A stretch of DNA of 64,000 nucleotides from contig NC_087068.1 of assembly GCF_963678635.1 (NCBI RefSeq), positions 3,594,001 to 3,658,000 of the forward strand, read 5' to 3'. This document shows, in pieces, positions 11,513 to 23,080 of this stretch. The notes below the pieces were generated by a model. That model worked only from the letters and a program-made list of their open reading frames with translations. It did no database searches and had not been told where the DNA came from. Position 1 is the stretch's first letter. Each line of letters starts with the position of its first letter. The translations under genes were made by a program, and so were the position numbers. Source of the stretch: Symsagittifera roscoffensis. Lineage: Eukaryota > Xenacoelomorpha > Acoela > Convolutidae.

Positions 11513-12862
11513 CTTCTTCCCCTCGTACTCTGGGTAGAAGAAAGTCAAGGGCAAACACTTCTCGTGCCCGGTCAGCATCATATGTGGGCTAACTCCGGTG
11601 GTGGAAAGTTGTGTGCTTTTGTAAGCTCCCATCACCGGTGGAAGATATCTGTCCCAATCGGTCATGTACCTGGAACAATATACCCTCAGCATCGACACTA
11701 ACGTTCGATTCTGCCTTTCCACTAAGCCATTTGTCCGGGGATGGTATGTCGTGGAATGAGCTTGAGCAACCTGTGAGCGTCTCATTAGCTCATTCGTTAG
11801 TTCTCCTACGAAAGCTGTTCCGTTATCCGGTTGAAACGTCATCGGACAACCATGTCTCGCTATCCACGTATTGATCAGGTGGTCGCATGTCTCTTCTGCT
11901 GAGGCTGTTATGCAGGGCACGGCCTCTGCATACTTCGTGAAGTGATCTATCATGACCAAGACTTGATTATAACCACTGTCTGTCATGCATATCTTTTGGT
12001 GATCTATCTGCACCACCTCGTTGAATTCAGACGACTCGATCGATTGTAAGGTAACAATCCCGTCCTTGTTCAAGTATAACCTTCCCTCTTTCTCCATGAA
12101 ATAATGTCTCAGAATGCGGTAACTGTCTTCCTCGAGGTCTCCTTTGTCCGGAGAACCATTTTCGATCCACCTTTTCAGGCGATTTGTCATGCGTTCATTC
12201 TTCTGCGCCCTTAGAATATCCGAGAGTCTGTATCTCGCCTTCAAGTACGTCTTCATGACCCTCATCTGACTATTCAGCTCATTGGGCCGATGCGTATCCT
12301 CTTCCATCTTAACGCACCAAATCCTTGCCAATGGCTGTGTTTCCTGTTCGAATGGCTGAAGATCAATTCTGACTACCTCTTTTTGCGGCAACAGACTCAT
12401 CGAACGTTTCGATACCGCTATTGTCTCCAGATCATCCGCTGCGTTATCAAAGACTCTTTCACCTAGTATGAGGTAGCGATCACTATCAGGGTCCTGGTGT
12501 ACCTCTCTATCCAGATCCCTTGCTCGAGTTTCCACTAGTAGTGTGTGGATCGCTAATTCTGACAGTTCCGATCCTGAGCTCGAGTTCCTGTCTGAGTAGG
12601 TGTCAATTCCTGAGTTTTGGGAGTTGTCCTCTGTAGAAGAGTCTGCGACGGAGTCTGCACCATCTCCTGGGTCAGTTCTGTGCTTTCTCCTCATCCATCT
12701 GAACTCCCCGGACAAAACTTTGTTCCCCAGGTCCTGCTTACCATCAGGAACTTCCTCATCTACATCAGACTCCCCGGACAAACTTCCTTGTCCCGGGTGT
12801 TGATCTTGAACCCGCTGGCTCTTCCGTTCGTTCGTTTCCCCGGACAAACAATCATGCACCAT
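11423..12862 (-). pseudogene. Copy A pol remnant: linker plus integrase core, zinc domain deleted
   Basis: A 479-codon open frame covers the acidic linker between RNase H and integrase (LSGE motifs, GSELSELAIHTLL, KARYRLSDIL) and the DDE integrase core. The core retains VQIDHQK, an FQPDNGTAFVG block (copy B has FQSDNG) and GLVERQNRTL, so D, D and E are present. The HHCC zinc-binding module found in copy B is missing because the frame jumps from NKDGIVT to LQSIESSEF. The C-terminus is scrambled: after FYPEYEGKK it repeats TNELMRRSQVAQAHSTTY before stopping. It overlaps the preceding fragment by about 100 bp in another frame, marking a frameshift. Non-functional. Confidence 0.85.
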
Positions 12863-13356
12863 GTTTCGTTCTTTTTTTCACCTTCTTTGTCCTGGTCCAC
12901 AAATATAACGGTTTTCCTTCGCGTATTGCTCCCCTGTTCTTTCCGTCCGTAAGAAGTACTGGTTAAAACCTCGTGTGGTATTGAGGATACTAGTTGCTGA
13001 ACTCGTGTCCTACAATCCCTCTCGTTCTCTTCGTGTTGTCGTGTGGACGGCATGATCTTCACCTTCTCCCAGACTGTCAGTGATGCCACTGCTGCTGCCC
13101 ACTCGGGGTCATCTCTGGTCACTTCTCTTTCTAACAATCCACCCAGCATCCGCATCACTTGCGGTGTGACCTGCACCGTTTTATCCAATAATGAGAGACT
13201 GTTTATGTTCATGCGAGAGAGTTCTTGCTGGACCAGGTTAGAGCGCAGCCACAGATCCAAGGGGACCGGGTCCTCCTTGGATAGGATCTTTATCTCGGCT
13301 GCTTTCTCTACAGGTAACTCAGGATGTCCTGGAATTGAATGTCCAGACTTGTCCAA
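12760..13356 (-). pseudogene. Copy A pol remnant: post-RNase H linker
   Basis: This 198-codon fragment starts at MDKSGHSIPGHPELPVEKAA and matches the linker immediately after RNase H in copy B (near 30120-29650). It shifts frame near 12850 into the downstream integrase fragment. Just upstream (about 13420-13445) the sequence jumps from this linker directly to the end of the protease region, so all of RT and RNase H (copy B about 30212-31848) is deleted. I assign no enzymatic domain to this linker. Confidence 0.8.
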
Positions 13357-13465
13357 CCATCTCGTTTAGGGAAGCGCTTCATAAGTTTCTTTGTCCAGAA
13401 ACGAGAATCCTTCCTTTATCTCTGCTTGATTGAGGACTAAATTTCTTCAAGTTTTGTGTCTCTTC

Positions 13466-14338
13466 CTAGTCGGTCCTCATCGGCAAAGCGTAACCAAGCT
13501 TCTTTCCATGCTGGATTGTAACCGTGGTGTCCAGTGTGTTCAATAACACACTGACACACAGTCCGTTTCGCGTTACCGAGAAGCTCCGGCCTAAAATCAC
13601 TGAGCTTTGATTATTCGGATTCGGTACCAAACAAACCTGTTTGCTATCACTTAACGAACTTAAATTTCTCATTCTAAAAGTTGCTACCACAGCCTGCCCT
13701 GGCTGTAGTTTTATTTTTCTGTCTAAAAAAATTGGTACCTTGTTTTCGTCTCTTATTATCCTATTAATTGGTTTCTTAACATACTTCCGACCCGGGTTCC
13801 TAATACTTATTAGACCGTTGTTCAAGTCGATCATCACGTCAAAATTCTTGACGAAATCTCTGCCCAAGATGAGTTGGTCGGCGTCGTCCAAACTCTCTAC
13901 CACCAGGAAGCTCATCCAAAGATCCCGTCCTCCCATGTGGAGAACCGTTATTGGTGTTCTTCCGGCTACGTAAATCGCTCTTCGATTGGCGGCGGCCAGT
14001 CGGAGATTCGTTGGAATTAGATCTTTCCTCGTGAAGCCCAATCTTTCCCAAGTTTTTATCGGCATGACACTCACCACCGCTCCTGTGTCCAGAAGCCCGG
14101 TGACTCCAATTTTCTTTCCGTTGGTGTCGAGCAGATGTGCAGTCACATCTGCTTCGTACCCAATGTGTACTGCGTCTTGTTCCATCATGGCGTCATGGCC
14201 TATCCTTCGGACTTTGATTTCCTCCTCACCCAAATAGATCTGCCCCATTTGGTCACTATCTATTGTCACATAAGTCCTAGTGTAGATACTGATTGCATCC
14301 ACGTTCAGCATCACTTGATACGGTCCATAGACTTCCAC
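13466..14338 (-). pseudogene. Copy A aspartic protease region
   Basis: The 290-codon fragment contains the retropepsin signature GLLDTGAVVSVMP and the downstream LILGRDFVKNFDV block, matching the copy B protease at roughly codons 985-1070 of its 3,032-codon frame. It is in the same frame as the upstream gag fragment and is separated from it only by nonsense codon(s) just after LLTTGGP. It ends at a TAG where copy B has TAT (Tyr) after PMRTD. The protease core itself looks intact. Confidence 0.85.
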
Positions 14339-14362
14339 GTAGCGTCCATGAAGCTTCTTTAT

Positions 14363-15775
14363 TCAAGGGCCACCCGTCGTTAGTAGTGCTCGCACAGCTC
14401 TCGACTCGGTGCGTGGCTCCACCTGCCTCAGATAATCTGCATATGTGTCCAAATGCATCAAAGTGAACTCTGATGGTTCACTCAGATTTCTGATCACCTG
14501 GTGTCCTGCTAACGAGATGATTGACTGTATTTTGGTTCCTTGTGGCACCATGCCGAACCTCTGACCGGAGATCACATTAAGTTTCATGCTCAAACTACTT
14601 GGTTCCTTTGTCTCTTCGACTTCTGTTGCCTCGAAGGTATTCAGGTTCTCCTGTAGTTTCTCAGTTTCCAGTTCGAGTTTCATTTTTTGTTCAATCTCTC
14701 TTGTCACCAGTTCCTGCTGCACTCTATTTAGAGCATCCCTAGCGGCTGCCCTATAATCAATCTTGAAGTCATCAGCAGCAGTCACTGGTTCCGGTTCGCA
14801 TGTCTCTTCAGTTACCGCATGCATTTTCTTAGTCGCCAGCTCTTGCGGTCTGTCTTTTCTGCGCGCCTCCGCTTCACTCAATAGGCGAGCCTTGCTGGCT
14901 TTCAGTCCTGGTAAAGCTTCCTCATGCCTTGGATGCTTGATGTCTGCTACAGCATCCCAGAATTGCGGACAACCCGATTTAAAATGACCTTCCAAGTTGC
15001 AAAAGAAACACCTCGGGCCGAATTTTGCAATTACTCCCCTCATGAAATCTTCATGATCGACTTCTGACCCATCATCGTCCTCGAGACTAAAGCCTATTGC
15101 TTTCATGCCCTGTTTGTAAGTTGGGCATGCAGACACATGATGGTCAATTGAACTGCAATTGGCAAAAGAGCGTCTCTTGTCCATATAATCCCTCGGTTTG
15201 TACCAGTTGTTCCCTTGGTTAGCTGGTCCGTTGTTAAAATTGCCATAATTGTTCTTATAATATCCAGATCTTGAAGGAGGTTTCAACAAAAGATATTCTT
15301 TTGACTTGAGCTTCAACTCCTCTGGTGTTGGCGCATTGGTTGATAGTGGGGTGTAATGCGTTCCTAGCATTGTTCGAAGTTCATCATTCTTCACACCATC
15401 GATGAAATTCGAGGCTACTGCCAGGTTCATTCTTCTGTTTGACTCATCCGGTTGGCTGCGTCTTCTTAGCATTTCCAAGTCGTCTAGGAACTTGTCTATC
15501 GTCTCATCTTCTCGTTGCCTCCGTTTCTCGAAGCGCATCATTGCCTGGTGCCCCTGCACCCCTGATCCAAAATAATTTAACAAGATTTCGAAGATTTTCT
15601 TAGCTGTGTCTCGCTGATATTGCTTCTTGGCCATGACACAGTTCAGGGCTGTCCCTTCCAAGTTACTGGTGAGCGCACTGCATTCTTGTCTTTCCGACAA
15701 ATGCTCTTCCTCGAAATGCAGTTTCATTACTTCTATCCAGGTATCAATACAGCCATCAGATTCGTCTTTTAGCAT
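14363..15775 (-). pseudogene. Copy A Gag core and nucleocapsid
   Basis: The 470-codon fragment encodes a retrotransposon Gag capsid-like core (IDTWIEVMKLHFEEE, NCVMAKKQYQRD, FEKRRQREDETIDKFLDDL) followed by two nucleocapsid zinc-knuckle positions. The second, CFFCNLEGHFKSGC, is a perfect CX2CX4HX4C. The first reads FANCSSIDHHVSAC, so its first cysteine is lost (copy B has CANC). The fragment begins after a one-base deletion relative to copy B (TGCTAAAAG versus TGCTACAAAG) that stops the upstream frame. It ends at a nonsense codon after LLTTGGP. Confidence 0.88.
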
Positions 15776-16284
15776 CTTGGTTTCTTAAAGACTCTTCTGG
15801 ACTTCTCATTGCGTTCATTGGTTCTGGATAACCTCGTCAGGAAGAATGTCTCCGAAGACCTGTTCAGGGGTTCAAAGGCTGTGGCCATTGCCGTGGCATC
15901 TCTCGAGTGCCCCGCCTGAGTATCATCGCACCTTGTTAAGGGCTCTGTATTTGGTGCATCTCTGCAATCCGAATCGCCGTGACTGTTTCTCCATTGGCCC
16001 ACATGACTCCTCCCTGGGCTCGCATGTCTCCTGTTACCGGAATCACCTCTCCCAGTCGCATGTGTGCCTTGCGTTGGTCGTTCGTTTGAGGTCTGTCTGT
16101 TCCCAGTTGAACTTGCTCTACTGTTTCGACCCCATGTTCTATTATCCCTTTTGGCATAGCCTGATGAACTGCCCCTACCTCTAGTGGATCCATATGTCCT
16201 CCTCCTTTGATGGTCATTGAAATTCACCTTCGGCTCCCTGCTGGGTCCCCTCTTGCTGCCTAGTAGCCCGTCCAACCTATCCAT
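15769..16284 (-). pseudogene. Copy A Gag middle segment
   Basis: The 171-codon fragment matches copy B Gag from MDRLDGLL to VFKKPRC. It is rich in Gly, Ser, Arg and Asn, with blocks such as GSTRGRGSSSGYA and RQTSNERPTQ, and is probably a disordered nucleic-acid-binding linker between the coiled coil and the Gag core. A frameshift separates it from the N-terminal fragment, and a one-base deletion ends it. Copy B reads straight through both positions. Confidence 0.8.
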
Positions 16285-16316
16285 GATAGCCTAAGTTCAC
16301 CTCTCCATCATCGCAT

Positions 16317-17546
16317 CTATCTTTGTGTCAAGAGTCCCAAGAGACTGTTCTGCTGAATTCTTAATTTCTCTATGTCGTCTCTTAAGCGTAACTCTCTTTG
16401 TTCCGCTTCTCTTGACATTCGCGACAAGTTCTTTGCTATGTGCTCGTCCGTTCTTTCTTTCAAGCGCTTTTCGCTCCTACCAACTTCCTGTCTATTGCGG
16501 TTTATTTCTTCCCGCAGACTTTCTCTTTCAATGTGGACTGCTCTTTCTAGTTCGCTCATTCTAATGGACATCTGTTCATTTTGTACTCCTATACTACCCA
16601 CTATGTTGTTCGAGGCTTCTTCTAACGATGCCCCGTTTTCTACTAGTGGCGTCACTAGTGGCGGTGTCACCCTGTCGATCCCAGGTAGCTTCGTGCTGGT
16701 CGAGATTCGGGCTATGATTCTCTTCCTCGACGTCTTTTCATTATCCACCTCAGGATCCGCCGATGCGTTGCCTAGCCCCATGTTTCCATTCTCCCCAGTT
16801 CGCGTCTCTGAAATTGTCATACTCGCAAAGTCTCTTGACTGGCCTGAAGTGTTTCCATTTTTGCTTATCGTTCTCACCACACCAAATTTGTCCATGGCTC
16901 CAGTCTCTCTGTCGGTGTATGCCTCATTCTCCTGGGTTGAACTATTGAGGCTAACTTGAGATCCAAAATCCACTTGCTCCTCATCGTTCTCTTCTTTCTC
17001 TTGGGATTCACCTTTATTTCCTGTACCCACTCCCATGGTGAATGGAAAGATGTTTCCGAAAGTGTTCTTCATTCTTTCTGAGAACAATGAGGACGTTTTC
17101 TGTTTCTCCGTCACGCCTGCCATCATGGTGTTGTCTGTGGGAGACCTTCTAGTTGCCACAATTTCAGTAGAGAGGTCGGACAGTTCCGACATCTCCTCTC
17201 GGTCCAGTGTCCCGGTGGAAGTGGCAAAATCTTGGCCTTGTTCTATCGGAGTAGATTCACTCGCCAGCCTTCTGTCTCTCCCCTCCGGTCCATGTATTTC
17301 CTGGTTCTCACTCATGGCCTGGTCCGGATGGACCTCCACCTCTAGCATAGCTTTTTGCTCTTCTGAGGACTTCTGACTCCTGGTTTCAACCATTCTGCCT
17401 GAAACCGTCTCTCCTTTGTCGGTCCGGGTTCGTGTGATCCGTTCCACAAAAGGGTCTGTCATTGCCTTTCTTTGCTTTTCAGGTATGAATTTCCCAGAGC
17501 TATTACCTCGCTTAGGTATTCTTGACTGGTCCAGACTCATTTTCAC
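16317..17546 (-). pseudogene. Copy A Gag N-terminal region with coiled coil
   Basis: A 409-codon fragment starts near MKMSLDQSRIPKRGN and ends after GLLTQR. The N-terminal half is acidic and Ser/Thr-rich. Residues of about 310-400 form a predicted long coiled coil (MSIRMSELERAVHIERE through LRIQQNSLLG), the likely assembly domain. At the position where copy B has an in-frame TGA (35494-35496), this copy has GGA (Gly) in an otherwise matching context, NTF-G-NIFPF. The ancestral Gag therefore read through here. The frame is lost at the 3' end of the coiled coil. Confidence 0.85.
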
Positions 17547-20500
17547 TATATCACTTCTTACTATCTATACACTCAGTTCGATTGATAGTGTCCTTTTGAT
17601 CTGACTACAGATAATAATAACACAACACAATAAATTCCAAAAGTTTCTATTAAATAGTGACCACGAATCCTTGTATGTTATCACGGCACAGCGTATTTAC
17701 AACTTATTAACAATAATCGATTATTAGTTGTAAGATTTGAGAACTAGCACAGTTTGATGATATCAGTCAATTTAAAAGATAGTGTATTCACTACTTAATC
17801 AAGCACAAACTGTTGATTAAAAACCAGATACAACAAAATAAGAATATTTTTTTATGAAAAATGTTTGTGTGTTGTACTTATAGTCGGTCGCAGTACAATA
17901 GTCGAACTTGCTTTATAAAGAAAGAGCTTTCCCTGCTTGGTGCTGCACCAAACAGACAAAACTTGAAGGCAGTAATTTTCTCAAGTGGGCGTCTATTGCA
18001 CCCACCGAGTCCTGGGTTACCTATCTGCCTTCGGACTGCCCGAGCTAGACCTGCTAAAATCCTCAGGGCAGTCACTTTTCTCAAAAACGTTTTGGATTCC
18101 AATCCACACCAATGAGTTACACACTCTTTTTTAATTTAGAACTAGTGTCGCGAATAACCGAGTTTGGACCTTTTTTGTTTTGGTCTGGTCTTTTTCTTTA
18201 AAGGCAAAATACCAGTGCAGTCACTGGTTCCTAGCCTGTCTCTTAATAACTTGACCCCCTCACTAATATCTTTTCTTCTGTTTACCTAGTTCCTTAAACA
18301 AAAATAATACCCCTCCGGGTTGACAAAAACAGTACCCCTCCGGATTGGCAAAAAAGGACCGCTCCGGATTGGCAAAATTGAGACCCCTCCGTATTGGGAC
18401 TCCTGTGGGTTATCTAATGTAAGCTTTCTCAAAATTGGGACCCCTCCGGTTTTGTGAAAACAGGACTGCTCCGGATTGGGACCTCTCCGATTCAGGAAAA
18501 ATTTGGACCCCTCCGGTTTTAACAAATTAGCTTTTCTGAGACTTCCTTGATTTTCAACCTATACCCCTCCGGATACGTTCTCCGATGCTATTATGCTTTT
18601 TGTATCAACTAGGAGGAGTATGTGGTCCTTCCCTAGATCCCTCCGGATTGAAGTTAAGCCTCTTATTTGACAATTCACGCTAACGGTGAAGGGTCTTATC
18701 GCTAGCCTAATTCCGGCTCTATCAAGGTTTTCTGGTGCCTTTAGCCTTCCCTATTCTTCTAGAACAGCGTAAAATTGCTTTATTCAACCGTTATCACCTT
18801 TTGGTAGGGGTGCAATGGCTTTCCAAATTTTTTTTTATAAAACTTGAAGGGTCTACCCTCCCAAATTGGTGAACTTGCTAATAACAATCTCAAAAAATTT
18901 TCACTCCTACTTTTTCAAATAATTGGTAAGCTCAGCTAATTTCTGATCTAATGGAACCAAGATCAACTGGATCTGTCCAGTCGTTCCAAAGTTTTTGATC
19001 AAAACGTCTTTTTTCCAAATTCAAAAATTTTCTCTCTTTTAGGCTCCGCCCAACTTTTTTTGCAATTCCGTTCTTTTCGACCTTAAAATTATTGATCCGA
19101 GCTCAGAAGGCCTATACTCTTCTAGTTCGATGCAAAAAAGCCGATCTAAAACGCTTTAGTTGAAAAAATTTACAAAAAACTATGCTATTTGGACCCCTCC
19201 GGATTGATGAATCCACTGAATCAAACACGTTAAGTTCGATTTCTCTGTAACCCGGAGGGCTTTTGGGAAGCGGGTTTTAGAACCTGTAGATTCACTAGTG
19301 GATGTTGTCCGAACAACTATTTTTACTGTCCTAACTCCAAAATTTCAAAAAAATTTCTGATTTTATAGTGTTCCGTTTTCTCAAAAATTTGCGAAAATTC
19401 GGTTTTTGGTACCAAAATAGTTGCAACCACTTCCGAACTAAACTTAACCGGTTCTACCTACTATAGTAGTGCAATTACGTTGTAACACACTAACTTGGCG
19501 CTTTTTTGTTTCAAAAAGTATCGATATGTAAAAACGCGATTTGTGGGGGGATCAAAATATCGCTACTTTGAGCCTAAAAACCGGTCTGTTTTCTTTATTT
19601 TTTCACTGAAAAACGATATAGGAGTATTAAAATGGATTATATAAGTAATAATATTAGTAATACTATACCCCTCCGGGTTTGTTCAATATCCGAATTAAGG
19701 TGCTTAACTCGGATATTCGCAGTTCGGTGAAGGGTCACTACAGTGCAGCACTGTCGATCCCCCCACAGGTTACTATCTTATTTTTGTACCAAAAGGGATA
19801 CAATACTTGTTAACGATACCCAACAGTCGATTGTTGTCGTTATTGAGCCCCTTTTTGTTGCTCCTTGTACTGCTTGCCGGATCAGTCTTCTCCCAAGACC
19901 CCTCCGGATTGAGCGCAAATCAGCAGACCCTTCCGGATTGAGCGCAAATTAGCATTAACGTGCTTAAATACTCAAACAACCCTACAGTACAAGCCTCACA
20001 ACAGGGCTACAAAAATGATCGTAACAATCTTAACTGATATAAATGCCTGTAACAACAATATATCTATCAAAAACAAACGGGAGGGTCGGATCACATCTTG
20101 TCTGGGGGGATGATTTCTACTGATTTTTTACTTTTTTACTGTTTTTGGTTTTTTTTTCGGTTATTTTTAATGTTTTTTGTTTTTCTTGGGTACTATACTA
20201 CTTTTTGTTTGGTTTGGTTTATATCTTTAAGTGTTTTTGGTCACAAACCTCTCAGGGAATGAGGGGATGGCCGATCCCCCCACCCTTCCTGGTTCGTGAA
20301 TTTTCGGTCTTAACTAAGTTAAAAAGCTATTCACGGTAATCCGGAAGGCTTCCGCGTTCCAAACTACCCTTCAACCCGGCAATTTTAGCCTATTAAGGGC
20401 GTTAATGTGAGCATTCGCTCGGCACGGAGTGCTCGTTAACGGTTCTGCCGGTCCTGATGTTAAAAAAAATATTACCCAGGAGCGCCATAAAAACATCTAT
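17547..20500 (-). mobile_element. Copy A 5' leader with reiterated CCGGAGGGG-type motif
   Basis: This is a 2.9-kb non-coding region between the 5' LTR and gag, homologous throughout to copy B 35980-38889. Many near-copies of CCCCTCCGGATTG (plus strand; CAATCCGGAGGGG in the transcript) occur, densest at 18300-18540 where they form an irregular array with a 20-30 bp period, and again near 18560, 18640, 19195, 19670, 19900 and 19925. The right end holds the primer-binding-site candidate. Hairpin-forming strings (TTGGTGCTGCACCAA; GTGGG...CCCAC) lie near 17940-18005. Confidence 0.8.
20474..20488 (-). other. Candidate tRNA primer-binding site, copy A
   Basis: In element orientation the sequence is TGGCGCTCCTGGGTA, beginning with the TGG expected opposite a tRNA 3' CCA. 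It lies exactly 12 bases inside the LTR edge, and both sequence and spacing are conserved in copy B. The tRNA identity is not assigned. Confidence 0.5.
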
Positions 20501-21401
20501 GCAACATTCAACCGGAAGTACATAACGACGGAAAATAAAACTAGGTTCTAAGACGACTGGCCAACGTCTAAACAGAGCTCTATATTTTTTTCACCGTCTC
20601 TACCAAAGCCAGTTCTTTTGGTAGTCTTTCTAACATCGGGTCGACAAAAACGTTACTGTTCTCCGGCTTCGACCAGAAAGCTCAAATTAACATAAAAACA
20701 TGCAGAAATAGTGAGCTCATGGCTGGCTCTCAGTATCCCCAGACCACGAGCTCACTCCTAAAAACAGCGCTACTACTACTTATTATATTACTATTGTTTT
20801 TGTTCAGTAGATAAAAATCATCATCTCCATCGAAGATGGATCAACCCTTTCCCCCAACTCCTAGCTTCTCATCTTCGTAAAATGAATTCAGATGTTAATT
20901 AAATTCAATTCAGGACATAATAGGGAAGCTAAAAGTTTGTATAAAATGATATGAGTTCCAGTCCCGAGACCCCTCCGGATTCTTGAATCCGGGGAAATAA
21001 GACTATTGTCTTCCTTCCGGAAGGCTGGATTTCCGTCCCTCACCGTTGTTTGCAACGGCCTTGCAACTATTGTAGCGACACAAAAAGTGCAACTCGGACC
21101 GGTCTCTGCTATTTCTGCTTTTCTCCGATTCTGATTCTCAATTTTTTCGTTGTTGTCGTCGTCGCAACTATCATTGTAGTGTTTTTATTTTGGTTTTTTC
21201 CAAAATGACCGTTTTTGACGTTTGTCAGAAATATTACGTCATCATTTCGAACTTTTAAAGTTTAGAAATTTCCGAATCCTTCAGCCTTCACGATATGTCT
21301 AATTGTCTGAACAAGGCTCTTAATCCTTCAAAACCGCCAATTCGGAAGGTTCGCTGTTAAAAACTCGAAAGTGCATTTTCGTCCATTCTGGTCGAATGTC
21401 A
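20501..21401 (-). repeat. Copy A 5' LTR (901 bp)
   Basis: Begins TGCAACATTC and ends CGAATGTCA (plus strand), aligning with the copy B LTRs from end to end with substantial divergence. It includes the GAGCTCATGGCTGG block, the CATC...GATGGATC hairpin, CCCGAGACCCCTCCGGATTC and the TTGCAACTATTGT arm. The second arm of that last inverted repeat is mutated here (ACAAAAAGTGCAA). The right edge abuts the Penelope-like GIY-YIG segment. Confidence 0.88.
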
Positions 21402-22126
21402 CAAATGCAAAGCATCCAGTGTGAGTAGCTACTGATTGTTGGCTGTTTGGTCTATAATCTCTGACTTCAGCTCCGCAGTACCGCCTACCTCCTTTTTGCA
21501 TTCTAACAAGTGTTGCCCGACTGGGGAGTCCCCTTTGCGGTGTTCTTCGACCTTTGCGGCTGATTTTGGACTGTCTGGCCGACATAGGTGAATTTACATC
21601 CTTTACATGTAAGCTAAAACCTCACTTTGGATCTCAGTTTACGAGCAAAAGAAGTTTTGAAGGATGACAAGCATGTTTTCATTTTTCTTGCTGTAAAATT
21701 TTTTTGTGCCCCGGATTTTTGCCGAACTTTTGCAGCTAACAGTTGAGATGGATTGCCTCGATATTGCAATGAAAAAAGAGGTAGTGAGTCTTCCAACCAT
21801 TTATCATTTCTCGGTTCTGATGCCGTCACCTCTAAATTTTTCTTTCCTTCAATGAACTTGTCAAGAGTTTCAAATACTACCGTGTCAGACCAATTCTTCG
21901 GATATTGATTTTCAATCCATTGTTTCCTATTTTTTTTCAATACCCGGTCAAAACTTTTGCATGTTGAGGTACTTCTGAAAACCCTATGAACCGTCCCTTC
22001 AATAACGTTTCTTTTGTATTGCAAAGGTGCACAACCTCTAAAAATTAGAATGGTGCCTGTATCAGTGGGTTTTTGGTACCACTAACATGTGACCTTTTTT
22101 CCTTGACGTTGAGTTCACGTTGACAT
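21402..22126 (-). pseudogene. Penelope-like element remnant: RT C-terminus and GIY-YIG nuclease start
   Basis: The minus strand encodes a 136-codon open stretch (21614-22024) starting QYKRNVIEGTVHRVF and continuing KQWIENQYPKNW. The run QYRGNPSQLLAAKVR, FTARKMKTCLSSFK and RSKVRF is typical of the segment leading into the GIY-YIG domain of Penelope-like retroelements. After a stop, the next codons give CKGC and TYVGQT (21572-21589), which matches the GIY-YIG core, followed by a frameshifted continuation to the copy A LTR. Stops and frameshifts show decay. The upstream RT half is found on the far side of copy B at 39828-40250. The order and continuity of the two halves show that copy B split them. 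Confidence 0.75.
22122..22126. repeat. Target-site duplication, left of copy B
   Basis: GACAT precedes the LTR. The partner at 39828-39832 is CACAT, matching at 4 of 5 bases, which fits a 5-bp duplication with one later substitution. Removing copy B and one duplicate rejoins the Penelope-like reading direction across the site. Confidence 0.6.
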
Positions 22127-23067
22127 TGTAACATTCGCCCGGAAGATACATATCGACGGATAACAAAACTAAGTCTTAAGACGACTGGCTAGCGTCTAAA
22201 CAGAGCTTTGCATGTTTTTCACCGTCTCTACCAAGCCAGTACTTTTCGGTGGTCTTTTCTAACATCGGGTCGACAAAAACGTTACTGCTCTCCGGCTTCG
22301 ACCAGAACGCTCAAATTAACTGAATTACATGCAAAAATAGTGAGCTCATGGCTGGGTCTCAGTATCCCCAGACCACGAGGTCACTCCTAAAAACAGGGCT
22401 ACTACTTATTATATTACTATTGTTTTTGCTCAGTAGATAAAAATCATCATCTCCATCGAAGATGGATCAACCCTTCCCCCCCCCCCCCCAACTCTTAGCA
22501 CCTCATCCTTGTCAAAACTAATCCAAATATCAATTAAATTCAAGTCAGGACATGACAGGTTGCTAAAAGTTCATAAGAGTCATTAAAAGTTTTCCGTCCC
22601 GAGACCCTTCCGGATTCTTGAATCCAGTGAATCAAGCTCCTTAAGTTCGATTTCACGACAACACGGAAGGCTGGTTTCTTACCCTTCACCGTTGTTCGCA
22701 ACGGCCTTGCAACTATTGTAGCAGCACAATAGTTGCAACTCGGAACGTTCTCTGCAATCTGCTGCTGTTTTTCTTCAATTTCGACTTCTTCAATTTCGAT
22801 AAAGTTGTTCTCGTCAGCGCAACTAACGTTGTTGTTCTGTTCTTTTACTCGTTTTTTGTTAAAATGGCCGTTTCAGCATTTCTCAGAAATGTGACGTCAT
22901 CATTCGAATTTTTGAAATTTTAAAATACTAGAATATTCCAGCCTTCACCGTTTGGCTAAACGTTCCAATAACGCCCTTAGTTCTTAAAAACCACCAATCC
23001 GGAAGGCTTACTGCTAAAATTCCGAATTCTGCAGAGATTGCATTTTTCACATTCTGGTCGAATGTCA
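22127..23067 (-). repeat. Copy B 3' LTR (941 bp)
   Basis: Begins TGTAACATTCG and ends CGAATGTCA on the plus strand, giving short inverted termini. Compared by eye with the other LTR it shows only about three substitutions, a poly-C length change and one 5-bp indel (CGGAACG near 22740). Notable internal features are a 13-bp perfect inverted repeat at 22707-22738 and a poly-C tract near 22480. Confidence 0.95.
22707..22738. repeat. 13-bp perfect inverted repeat within LTR
   Basis: TTGCAACTATTGT and ACAATAGTTGCAA flank the 6-base loop AGCAGC. It is present in both copy B LTRs and in the truncated copy A LTR, where the loop differs but the stem is kept, and is mutated only in the copy A 5' LTR. 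It may be an RNA hairpin in the terminal repeat region. Confidence 0.8.
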
Positions 23068-23080
23068 TACTCCCCGGACA
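23068..23080 (-). other. Polypurine tract candidate, copy B
   Basis: In element orientation TGTCCGGGGAGTA immediately precedes the 3' LTR. The G-rich run GGGGAG next to the LTR edge fits the plus-strand primer role, and the block is conserved beside the copy A 3' LTR. The same TGTCCGGGGAG core recurs inside the element. Confidence 0.65.

Larger units (their letters stand above)
7551..21401 (-). mobile_element. Copy A: defective Ty3/gypsy-type LTR retrotransposon
   Basis: This is a minus-strand element homologous along most of its length to copy B (22127-39827). Element order from right to left is 5' LTR (20501-21401), leader, gag, protease, linker, integrase core, a rearranged block, 3' region and truncated 3' LTR (7551-8066). 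Relative to copy B it lacks RT plus RNase H (about 1.6 kb missing at about 13440), the integrase HHCC zinc domain (at about 12050) and the whole second ORF (about 2.2 kb missing near 8985). It carries an insert in the opposite orientation at 9212-11345. Several frameshifts and nonsense codons interrupt gag and pol. Its LTRs differ from each other by several percent by eye, so it is older than copy B. It cannot be autonomous. Confidence 0.9.

Noticed and set aside
18300-18540. Leader repeats as a CRISPR array
   Set aside because: Eukaryotic retrotransposon context; units are degenerate with irregular spacing and no unique spacers of constant length.
22208-22390. 60-codon open frame present identically in both copy B LTRs
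   Set aside because: It is duplicated because it lies in the LTR; identity reflects LTR youth, not protein conservation. The copy A LTR does not keep it.
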